From NCBI GenBank assembly GCA_024232355.1, contig JAAEPW010000183.1, positions 4,735-68,734 of the forward strand: a stretch of 64,000 nt of DNA. The letters are read 5' to 3'. This DNA is from Chloroflexota bacterium. Its GTDB lineage: Bacteria > Chloroflexota > Anaerolineae > B4-G1. The notes under the pieces are model-generated. The model did not search any database. It was given only the letters and a program-made list of their open reading frames with translations, and was not told where the DNA came from. The translations under genes and the position numbers were made by a program. Below are positions 37,379 through 45,300 of this stretch, in pieces. Numbering within the stretch: the first letter of the stretch is position 1; the number at the start of each line of letters is the position of its first letter.

Positions 37379-38497
37379 CTATCCGCGATTCGGCGACAGA
37401 CGGTCCAAGTTGGCGCGCAGCCAGGGCTCCGGCTCGGAGAGGGAGCCAAAGCAAACCTCAGCAGCGGCGCGGCACCCGGCGCGACAGGTGGAGAGACCGG
37501 GGCACAGGCGGCAGACGTCGGGCACAGCACTGGTGAACTCGGCAAGCGTTGGGCCGGACAGGATTTCGGCCATCGATTGGGAGCGCAGGTCGCCCAGTAT
37601 AGTGGCAGTGTGGTTGCACGGGCGCACGCGCCCGCCGGGGCCGATGGTATAGTAGGCGTTCTCGCGCCCAGCGGCGCAAAAACCAAAGCCGACGTGACGG
37701 TAGGGGCTGGTGTCGATCAGGCACGGCATGATGGATATGGACGCCGAGACAAAGAGGCTGTAGGCGGCGGCCAGTTCGTCCACCACTGCCAGCGCGTCTT
37801 GCACCTGCTCGACGGAGGGCATCAGGTCCAGGTGACGGGCGCCCTCGCCGCCGGGGTTAAAGCGGTTGAACATGATGGCGGTCGCACCCAGCGCGATCAT
37901 CATCTCTAGCACCTGGCGCGTCTGGCCGATATTTTCGTGGGTAGCGACGAGCACGCCGCACCACGTGGCCTCGGCCTTGTAGAGGCGCGTCATCGCCGCC
38001 AGCGCCCGCTTCCAACTGCCCGGTGTGCGGGTGAGGGCATCGTGGGTTTCGGCGTTATCGCCCAGCAGGGTCACTTCGAACATTGTCACGCCGTGGTCGA
38101 GGCAAAAGGCGAGGGTGTCATCGTCGAGCAGGCCGCCGTTGGTGATGAGGATGCTCTCCAGCTTGCGCCGGTGGCAAAAGGCCAGGATGTCGCGGAAATC
38201 ATCGCGCAACAATGGCTCTCCGCCGGAAAAGGTGACCAGACGGCAGCCGGTCTCGTCTTGCAATTTGGCGATCAGGTCGCACCACTCTTGGGTGTTCATC
38301 TCGCCAGCGAGAAAATCGTGCCAGATCTTCCAGACATTGTAGCAGTAGCGGCAGTTCTGGGTGCAATCGGGCGTCAGTTCAAGGATATAGTAGGGAGTGG
38401 CGGGGGCAGGCCGTCCGCCAGAAAGCCGGACGCCTTCGTCGGCGAGTTCCTGCTGCCAGCGCAGCAGCGTCTTTTGGAGCCAGTTTCGGCGGCGCAT
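37379..38497 (-). CDS. Radical SAM/SPASM enzyme beside small Cys-Tyr proteins
   Basis: GGAGA lies 8 nt before the ATG. The 372 residues carry the radical SAM cluster motif C45-x3-C49-x2-C52 (CTQNCRYC), VTFSGGEPLLRDD (SAM binding) and a C-terminal SPASM-type cysteine array (CRLCPGLSTCRAGCR, then further Cys). SPASM enzymes typically modify Cys or other side chains of ribosomal peptides, or act in cofactor synthesis (PqqE, AlbA, anSME). The gene begins 3 nt after the stop of a small exported Cys-Tyr protein, which has a paralogue directly upstream. They are therefore the natural candidate substrates. The reaction is inferred, not shown. Confidence 0.88.
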   Translation of the reverse strand: MRRRNWLQKTLLRWQQELADEGVRLSGGRPAPATPYYILELTPDCTQNCRYCYNVWKIWHDFLAGEMNTQEWCDLIAKLQDETGCRLVTFSGGEPLLRDDFRDILAFCHRRKLESILITNGGLLDDDTLAFCLDHGVTMFEVTLLGDNAETHDALTRTPGSWKRALAAMTRLYKAEATWCGVLVATHENIGQTRQVLEMMIALGATAIMFNRFNPGGEGARHLDLMPSVEQVQDALAVVDELAAAYSLFVSASISIMPCLIDTSPYRHVGFGFCAAGRENAYYTIGPGGRVRPCNHTATILGDLRSQSMAEILSGPTLAEFTSAVPDVCRLCPGLSTCRAGCRAAAEVCFGSLSEPEPWLRANLDRLSPNRG

Positions 38498-38500
38498 CGG

Positions 38501-38809
38501 CTAGGTCTCCAACTCGCGGACGACGACTTGTGGCAAACGTCCCTCGGAAAGCAATCTTTGCAGCAGCAGGTGACGGGCCTCCGGGCTGGGCGTGGGCGTC
38601 GGGGTAGGTGTAGGCGTTGGCAGAGGCGAGAGGGGAGACATAAAAGTCGTAGGTGTCGGGGTCGTGGCCATCCGCGTAAGCTCTTCGGGGGGTGGAGGCG
38701 GCGCGTAACAACACGCGCACAAAGGCGGAAGAAGAAATGCGAAAAGCGAGACCATCAGAATCTTGAGCCGCTGCCTGAGCGAACGGTTGGATTTATCTGA
38801 CGTTTGCAT
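38501..38809 (-). CDS. Small lipoprotein-like Cys-Tyr protein A (candidate rSAM substrate)
   Basis: The ATG at 38809 (MQTSDKSNRSLRQ) has GGAGG 5 nt upstream; the earlier ATG at 38821 overlaps this ribosome site and is unlikely. The 102 residues have a basic N-terminus and a hydrophobic segment ending LPPLCAC. LCAC is a good lipobox, with lipidation at C33, and it is followed by C34-Y35. A Pro/Thr linker (about 55-76) leads to a tail PEARHLLLQRLLSEGRLPQ. The paralogue upstream has the same start layout, the same CY motif (three times) and the same tail. It may be a precursor modified by the adjacent radical SAM enzyme, or simply a lipoprotein. Confidence 0.8.
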   Translation of the reverse strand: MQTSDKSNRSLRQRLKILMVSLFAFLLPPLCACCYAPPPPPEELTRMATTPTPTTFMSPLSPLPTPTPTPTPTPSPEARHLLLQRLLSEGRLPQVVVRELET

Positions 38810-38821
38810 AATAACCTCCAT

Positions 38822-39196
38822 TCAGCTTTTCAGTTGCCGGGCAATGTCTTGAGGAAAACGGTCTTTGGTGAGCAACTTGTCTAACAACAAATGACGGGCC
38901 TCTGGCGTGGGAGTTGGCGTCGGGGTGAGAAGAGGAGACGTAAAGGTAGAGGGGGTCGCCGTGTAGCATGTGACGGTGGGTGTCGGTGTGTTGGTAGCCT
39001 CGATCACCATCTCGTAGCACAAAACCTCCGGTGTGGGAGGTTCGGTGGGGGAGATTACCGTGTAACACGTAGGCTCAGGAGTCGGGCGCACGCGCGACAA
39101 TGAACACGCGGTGGTCACGATGAACGAGAGAATCGAGACTAGTGTGATTCTGATTCGTACCAAGAGCGAGCGTTTCTGTTCGATCGAGTTGGACAT
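38822..39196 (-). CDS. Small exported Cys-Tyr protein B with three CY motifs (candidate rSAM substrate)
   Basis: The ATG at 39196 (MSNSIEQKRSLLVRIR) follows GGAGG. It encodes 124 residues with an N-terminal hydrophobic segment ending IVTTAC, a weak lipobox at C31. The middle has three spaced units CYTVIS, CYEMVIE and CYTATPS, with Cys at 44, 60 and 77, separated by Pro/Thr stretches. The tail PEARHLLLDKLLTKDRFPQ matches that of protein A. The stop lies 12 nt before the start of A. The quasi-regular CY units look like repeated cores for a modifying enzyme, with the C-terminal helix as a possible recognition element. This is an inference. Confidence 0.8.
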   Translation of the reverse strand: MSNSIEQKRSLLVRIRITLVSILSFIVTTACSLSRVRPTPEPTCYTVISPTEPPTPEVLCYEMVIEATNTPTPTVTCYTATPSTFTSPLLTPTPTPTPEARHLLLDKLLTKDRFPQDIARQLKS

Positions 39197-39217
39197 ACCG
39201 ACCTCCATTGTGCAGCG

Positions 39218-40288
39218 TTACAACCATCTACTCAAAACCAATTTACCCAACAAGAAACTTGAGGCATTCATCACAAAACTGATCCATGTTGTTTGCTTGA
39301 GCGATAATGCTAAAAAGTTCCGAGTTAGGAAATAGATTAGCACTGCCTCAAATGTGACTGCGAATACCTCGGCAAGCAAAATAGTCAGTTGAATCGGCAA
39401 GCCTTGAGCCGTAATCCAAAAATTGCTATAGGATACTGCACATAACCAAACTGGAGAGATTACGGCTGCTATGGCCAACCAAAAAGAGGTGATTATCATC
39501 TTGCGCCGTCGCTTTTCACCTTTGGCCAGTGAGATGTCGACTAGAAATATAGTACAGACAGCGGCAACGATGACAATGAAATGTCCAAACCTCCGAATAG
39601 AATTGGGTTGGAATTGCCCTAATGAAGGCCAAAAGTACCAGGTTACTGGATAGGAGACAAGATTGACAAGCAATACATACATCAGGCCCTTGAATAGATT
39701 TACATCTCTGCTCTTTAACCATTTGTAAAACATTATGGCAGCAGCCAATAATTCGACAACCACTGTAAAGACAAAGAACTTGATAAAGTTATCATAAGTT
39801 GCATAAGGGTCTTGAAAATGCTCATCTTTTAAAATCAAGAGATCGGTGTCCTGGACGACTATTCGCCATGCAATAGTTCCATAGCGTGGGAATTCTCCTG
39901 AAAATACATTACTCTCGCGAGTCCGATCTGAAAACTGTCCCACGACTTTGATAGCAGAAACATCTTGATAATAAAAGTAAAAAGTCAGCAGGCATTTATT
40001 CTCCAAGCATTCCGAAATATCCACAACGCCTGTTAGCGCAGGAGGCGAACTCGAACAACCTTCTGAATAGCACTTTCCATATTGCTGAAGTAGTGGGTGG
40101 TCGCATCTTGACGTGTCACACCCAAATAGTTGCACCCCCTCCAAAGTTGTTGGTTTTGACGTCTGGTAATCAAAATTTAGCCAGATCATCGTGGGTGGAG
40201 GGCCAGAGTTTGCCAATACCACCGAAATAGGCAAGAGAAGAATTCCAACGAGTATCCAAACCAAGAGCTTTTTTGCTTTCAGGACCAT
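39218..40288 (-). CDS. Membrane protein with Cys-rich extracellular domain, first gene of the rSAM cassette
   Basis: The ATG at 40288 (MVLKAKKLLVWILVG) has GGAG 7 nt upstream within an ATGGAG leader that resembles those of the next two genes. A signal peptide ending about residue 27 (VVLANS) is followed by a ~140-residue external domain. Six cysteines cluster there (GCDTSRC, GKCYSEGC, SECLENKC), one of them in a Cys-Tyr pair. Five or six transmembrane helices then run to the C-terminus. It ends 21 nt before protein B. No family recognised. A partner or export component for the small CY proteins is possible. Confidence 0.72.
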   Translation of the reverse strand: MVLKAKKLLVWILVGILLLPISVVLANSGPPPTMIWLNFDYQTSKPTTLEGVQLFGCDTSRCDHPLLQQYGKCYSEGCSSSPPALTGVVDISECLENKCLLTFYFYYQDVSAIKVVGQFSDRTRESNVFSGEFPRYGTIAWRIVVQDTDLLILKDEHFQDPYATYDNFIKFFVFTVVVELLAAAIMFYKWLKSRDVNLFKGLMYVLLVNLVSYPVTWYFWPSLGQFQPNSIRRFGHFIVIVAAVCTIFLVDISLAKGEKRRRKMIITSFWLAIAAVISPVWLCAVSYSNFWITAQGLPIQLTILLAEVFAVTFEAVLIYFLTRNFLALSLKQTTWISFVMNASSFLLGKLVLSRWL

Positions 40289-40394
40289 AGGTATCTCCAT
40301 TCTCGGATCCTGGTCTGACGTGGCCGCACAGCACACGTTTTGGTGTACGGAGGACGATCAAAGTGTACCCCAGGTTCCCCAGATTGTAAACTCG

Positions 40395-40438
40395 GTAGCC
40401 GCGCTTTCCATAGCGCGCGGTATGGAAACCGCGGCTAC
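40395..40438. repeat. Near-perfect 44-bp palindrome
   Basis: GTAGCCGCG-C-TTTCCATA on the left is mirrored by TATGGAAA-C-CGCGGCTAC on the right, with two mismatched pairs in 44 bases. It lies downstream of the VWA gene and upstream of the rSAM cassette on the minus strand. Confidence 0.75.
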
Positions 40439-40457
40439 AATACTAAAATCAGTCCCA

Positions 40458-40514
40458 GAGGGAGGCATTCCCAAATGCCGGTTCTGAATGCGCCGCATTT
40501 GGGAATGCTCTCTC
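40458..40514. repeat. Imperfect hairpin next to the 44-bp palindrome
   Basis: GGCATTCCCAAATGCCG and CGCATTTGGGAATGCTC are inverted arms about 10 bases apart. Together with the palindrome at 40395 it fills the 260-base gap 40289-40548. The pair would separate the VWA transcript from the rSAM cassette. Confidence 0.7.
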
Positions 40515-40548
40515 CACACAATTAAAACGAGAATTGCCGCAGACTCTT

Positions 40549-42171
40549 CTACTCGTACATACTGCTGGCCCGCTCGACCAAGTCCACAAACTCGACTACG
40601 TCAGCGTCGTGGGGCAGGTATTCGACGATGCGGCGGGCTTCCCAGGCCACGTACTCTATACTCGATTCTTGGGCCCAATAGCTGTCGCGCAGGATCTCGG
40701 CGTACTCGGCCACCACCGCCGCCAGTTGGAAACGGGCCGAGGCCTCCCTGAAACTGGGTGCAAAGTCGGCCTTGGCAATTTTTTGGCGATCGACCTCCAT
40801 CACCTCGCCGGTATCGGGGTCCTCGTAGCGCACGTAGACCGTCATCGCCGGATCGTGCTCGTATACCTCGGGGTGGAATTTGATCTCGTACAACGCAGTG
40901 ACGCTATGTCCGGCACCAACCTCCCCGGCATCCACCTCGTTGTTGCGAAAGTCCTCATCAGCCACGTCCCGATTCTCATAGCCGATGAGGCGGTAGCGGC
41001 TAACCACCGCCGGGTTGAAATCGACCTGAATCTTGGCGTCTTTGGCGATAACCTGGAGAGTCGAGGTCAGATCGTGGACAAAGACCCGCTCGGCTTCCTT
41101 CAACGTGTCCACATAGGCGTAGAAACCGTCGCCGTTGTCGGCCAGTTGCTCCATCAACACGTCGTTATAGTTACCCATCCCAAACCCAACCGTGGTCAAA
41201 TAGATGCCGCGATCGGCATAGTCGCGAATCTGTTCCATGATGGAGTCGGGACCGGTGTTTCCGACGTTGGCGACACCGTCGGAACAGAGGATGACGCGGT
41301 TGATCGCATCGGGGTTAAAGGCCGCGGATGCCATCCGGTAGGCGATGACCAATCCTTCCTCGGCGTTGGTCGAGCCCTCGGGTTGCAAGCGGTCGATGGC
41401 GTCCATGATGCGGCGCGAGTCTTCGACCGCGGTGTGTTCGAGGATGGCGTGTCCTCTAGAGCCATAGACGGCGATACCGATCTTGTCGCTGGGGCGCAGT
41501 TGTTCCACCAACAGCCGCAGCGCGCGCTTGACCATTCCCAGCCGATTCTCCATATCCATCGAACCGGAGACGTCGATCACAAAGGTGAGGACGGCTTGCT
41601 TGCGCTCCTCAGACGGGACCTCGTAGCCTTTGAGGCCTACACGTGCCAGATAGTACCGCTCACCACCATAGAGGGACGGTGCTCCCTCCAGGTGAATGGC
41701 AAAGGCCCCATCGTGCTCGGCGGGCGGCTCGTAGGCCTGCTCGAAAAAGTTGACATATTCCTCAACCCGCACCGACTCGTCAGGCGGCAGGTGACCGTCT
41801 GTGATAAAACGGCGCATCACGGTGTAGGAGCCAGTGTCGACGTCAACGGCAAAGGTGGAAAAGTGATCGTCATCGGTGTCGATAAAGGGGTTGACGCCAT
41901 AGTCCTCGAAAAAGACATCGCCGTAGGGTTGGTCGTTGGGCTCGTCCGTGCCGCCAGTGGATGGATCTGCACCGGCATCGGGAGCCCCGGGGGCAGCGGT
42001 CACTTGTACGTATTCGGTTACGGTCTCTACTGCAGTCTCGCCCTCTACAACCCGGGTGACCTCTACCTGGACTTCTTGTACGATAGTCTCTGGTGTTGCT
42101 GCTGGACCACAACTAGCCAGCAAGGCAACCACTACCAACGTGATCCATGTGAAACGAACTTTTGTATACAT
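40549..42171 (-). CDS. VWA-domain lipoprotein (YfbK-like)
   Basis: AGGAGGAG precedes the ATG. The signal peptide ends LLASC, so C21 would be lipidated. A Val/Glu/Thr-rich stalk follows (ATPETIVQEVQVEVTRV). The N-terminal domain (DDDHFSTFAVDVDTGSYTV) and the von Willebrand A domain with metal site DVSGSMDM fit the YfbK/DUF3520 family, and the C-terminal domain is also present (PSFREASARFQLAAVVAEYA). VWA domains bind protein partners through a metal ion. The stalk is shared, at DNA level too, with the anti-sigma/A2M protein upstream in the same operon, so the two probably work at the same surface. Confidence 0.9.
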   Translation of the reverse strand: MYTKVRFTWITLVVVALLASCGPAATPETIVQEVQVEVTRVVEGETAVETVTEYVQVTAAPGAPDAGADPSTGGTDEPNDQPYGDVFFEDYGVNPFIDTDDDHFSTFAVDVDTGSYTVMRRFITDGHLPPDESVRVEEYVNFFEQAYEPPAEHDGAFAIHLEGAPSLYGGERYYLARVGLKGYEVPSEERKQAVLTFVIDVSGSMDMENRLGMVKRALRLLVEQLRPSDKIGIAVYGSRGHAILEHTAVEDSRRIMDAIDRLQPEGSTNAEEGLVIAYRMASAAFNPDAINRVILCSDGVANVGNTGPDSIMEQIRDYADRGIYLTTVGFGMGNYNDVLMEQLADNGDGFYAYVDTLKEAERVFVHDLTSTLQVIAKDAKIQVDFNPAVVSRYRLIGYENRDVADEDFRNNEVDAGEVGAGHSVTALYEIKFHPEVYEHDPAMTVYVRYEDPDTGEVMEVDRQKIAKADFAPSFREASARFQLAAVVAEYAEILRDSYWAQESSIEYVAWEARRIVEYLPHDADVVEFVDLVERASSMYE

Positions 42172-42260
42172 TTTCTCCTCCTATGTGTGATTGTGAGCGG
42201 CGCTCGAGTGGCCGCTTCTATTAGGTTACATGCAGTTAGGAGAAAAAAAGTTCACTGGGG

Positions 42261-42330
42261 AGAACACGGATTTGCTGGATTCACGGATTTTTGTTGGGAC
42301 CGATCCGTAAATCCAGATGATCCGTGTTCT
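42261..42330. repeat. Dispersed palindrome AGAACACGGAT...ATCCGTGTTCT
   Basis: AGAACACGGAT, CTGGATT and ACGGAT on the left recur in inverted form on the right (ATCCGTAAATCCAG, ATCCGTGTTCT) around a loop of about 10 bases. The element ends exactly one base before the TAA stop of the anti-sigma/A2M gene (42331-42333). A decayed relative is at 6047-6150. Confidence 0.8.
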
Positions 42331-45300
42331 TTACTGAACGGTCACGTCCCGAACAACCGCGTCGGACATACGCTCTCCGATAGCGGTCACTTGCACGGAG
42401 AATTGACCCGACTGTTCAGCACGGATGACAAAGGTCGCCGTGGCGATGTTATTGGGGGGAATGGTGAGCGCCTGGGGCGGTGAGACGAGGGTGTACCACC
42501 GGGCCGGGCTGGGTTCGACCTGCACGGTCTGTGCCTGCGGTAAATAGTTGTAGAGGGCGACGGTGACCGTGATCTCTTCACCCTGGATGATGAGGGACGG
42601 CAGGTCCAAGTCCACGAAAAAGTCCTGGAAAACGATAATATCATAGGTGGCGACACCCAGTTCGCCGTCTCGCGTGGATGCCAGCGCGGCCAGCCGCCAG
42701 TTGGTGACGTTGTCGGCCAGAGGGAGATCGAGGGCCAGACAACCGTTTTCGTCGGTGAGCGCCTCGGCGTTCCAGTAGAGGGTCTCTGGGAATATCTGGC
42801 GCAGGGGGAACGCTTCGCCGGTCGGGGGTATTGGCGTTGTGGGCGGTACAACCGTTGGCGGCAGCAGTGTGGGCGTTGGCTCTAGGGTTTGTGTGGCCGG
42901 GAGCACCGTCGTCGGAGTCGGGATTACCATCTCTTGGGTCGACATTGGCGCTGCGGTAAGCTCTGCCGGTTCCTCCGGCGCCACGGTCACTTCTACGTAT
43001 TCGGTCACGGTCTCTACCACAGTCTCGCCTTCTACAACCCTGGTTACCTCTACCTCCACCTCTTGCACAATAGTCTCTGGTGTTGCTGCCGGACCACACC
43101 CGGTCAGCCAGCCAACCGGGCCGGTGTAAAGAGCCGGATTGCCGACAGTGCGGGTCAGGTCAGAGGCCAGGCCGGGGACAAAGGGCAAGTAAACGACGAG
43201 GGGAATAAGCAGCAACCCCAGCAGCGTGGTCGCCCAGCCAGAGCGTTGCCATCCTTCCAACACCAATCCCTGCCCCAACGTCGCCAGCGCGGCCACGGTC
43301 AGCAAAAAGGTAGCAGCTATCAGGGCCAGCAATAGTCCACCCGGATCGCCCCCGCGCACAGCGAGGCCGACCAGCATCCCGCCAAGCACCAGGTAGGCCG
43401 TGAGCAGGCCCGCCGCCAGTTGTGCCCGCGTATCACGCCGGAGCCAGCCGTGGATGGCCAACCCGGCCACAAGAACCGCTATGACCAGGAGAATCGCCAC
43501 CGGAGCGCCGACGCCCAGCACGGCCCACAATGCCCACATCGCCCCGCCGACGACCAGCGCCACCAGCGGAGACGCGAGGCACAGCATCAGCCCGCCAACG
43601 AGCACACGGCGCAACGCGCTGCTCAGGACGCCGGTCGGCCCCAAGCCGCGCACGACGATGACGCTCAAGATCAACGGCAGCAGGGCGAGCGCGATGCTCA
43701 GTTTGTTGGAAAGAGCGACCCGTGCGGCGGTGTCATTCTGTGGGAGGGTGACGGACTTGGCCGAGAGGGTAAAGTCCGGGACCGGCGCGCCAGCCCAGGC
43801 AGCCCGGGCAGCTACGTCCTGCGCCACCCGCATCTCTGCTTTGGCATCCAGCAGCGTGGGTAGGTTCAGACCCGGTGCCCGTCGCCTTAACAACTCTTGA
43901 TCCAGGAGGAAATAGGTCCGCGCAAAGCTGGGCGGCTGTGTTTCAAGCGCATAGACGGACTCGTCCACCACGCCGATGCCCAGCATTGATTGCGTCGGCT
44001 GGCTGGTCGATTGATCCGTAGCGGTGATGGCAGTCTGGATCTGGAGATGTGCCGTGTCGCCGGGATGATACTGATCCCGGTCGGCGGCCACGGCCACGAG
44101 CACCTGGCGCGGCGCGTCCACCACCACCAGGCGAGTACCGCGCACGATGCTGCCATCAGAGAGCACGTGGTAGGCGTTTAGTTCGAGGGTACCGACCATC
44201 GTTCCGTCCAGGTCGAGGGCAAAGACAGCGCGCCCATCCTCGACCGGGGTCGAGAGGGTGGCGATGGTCTGCCTGGCCCGCACAACATCGAGGTAGACGG
44301 ACTGTGCCGCGCTCTCCCCCACCCCGCCCAGCAGCACCTCGGCCCGCAGCGTATCGCCGACCTCGTAAGCGGCCTTTTCGGCCCGCAGGAGCAAGGCGGC
44401 CTGATCACTCTCAAAGGTGAATACCGCGCTCCCTTCAGTGCCCCGAGCATCAAGGGCATAGATATCGAGTTGGGTGGTGGCAGCAGACGGCGTGTAGGTG
44501 AACTCGGCCAGGCCGTAGGGGCCGGTGGGAAGCAAATGTTCTTGGCCATTCGCCAGGATGGTCACATTTGTCTCGGCGGGCCGTCCATCGGGGTAAGAGG
44601 TCAGGATGTAGACGACGTTCTCGACACCCGGCTTGAACAGGCCACTTTCGGGAACGGCACTGATAATGATCGGCTGCGCGGCGATGGGGACGACGTGACG
44701 CATACCCACCCACTGCCCAGCGGCGTCCAACACGACGATCTCCAGGTCAAAGCCCACCGATCCATTTGTGCCGGAGAAATCAAAGTAGGATGGCAGGTCA
44801 AAGTCAAACTCGTAGCGACCCTGCGCGTCGGTCTCGCCCAGTACCTGGATCGCCTGCACCCGTTCCGGCGCTCTGACGTAGCCGCGCAGCGTCACTTGGC
44901 TGCCAGCGACCGGCCTGCCGAAAAAGTACTCGGCCTGGATAAGGCCCGTCACCCACTCGCCAGGGCCGTAAAACGCGCGTCCGGTCTCTGCCGTGACGCG
45001 AAAGGCGGGCAGTTCGTACGCGCCGACGTCCACCGTGCGCTCCGATACTGTGTCGCCGAGCAGGGCTTGCAGCGTGTACGGGCCGTGGGCCGCGTGAGAT
45101 GGGAGTGTGAAATCGAATGCCGCGACGCCAAAGTCGGAACTGGTCACTGCGTGACGCTCCAGCGCTTGGTCCGTTCGGTCAAGGACGATGAACACAATCT
45201 CTTGGCCTGTCGCTGGTCGCAGATTGACGGCGTCGAGGGCCAACACGCGCGCGTGGATGGTCTGGCCGGGCCGGTAGGCGGGCTTGTCAGAGCTGAGGAA

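Noticed and set aside
37379..38497. Radical SAM gene as PqqE or anaerobic sulfatase-maturase
   Set aside because: No pqqA-D genes or sulfatase lie in the window, and the adjacent small CY proteins are better candidate substrates; family membership still needs a search to exclude.
40395..40514. Possible CRISPR repeats
   Set aside because: The two hairpins differ in sequence and there are no regular spacers; no cas genes are present in the window.
40534..42483. 649-codon plus-strand open frame opposite the VWA lipoprotein gene
   Set aside because: It is antisense to a gene with clear domain motifs and codon use, has no ribosome-binding site and no recognisable protein; GC-rich codon bias keeps it open.
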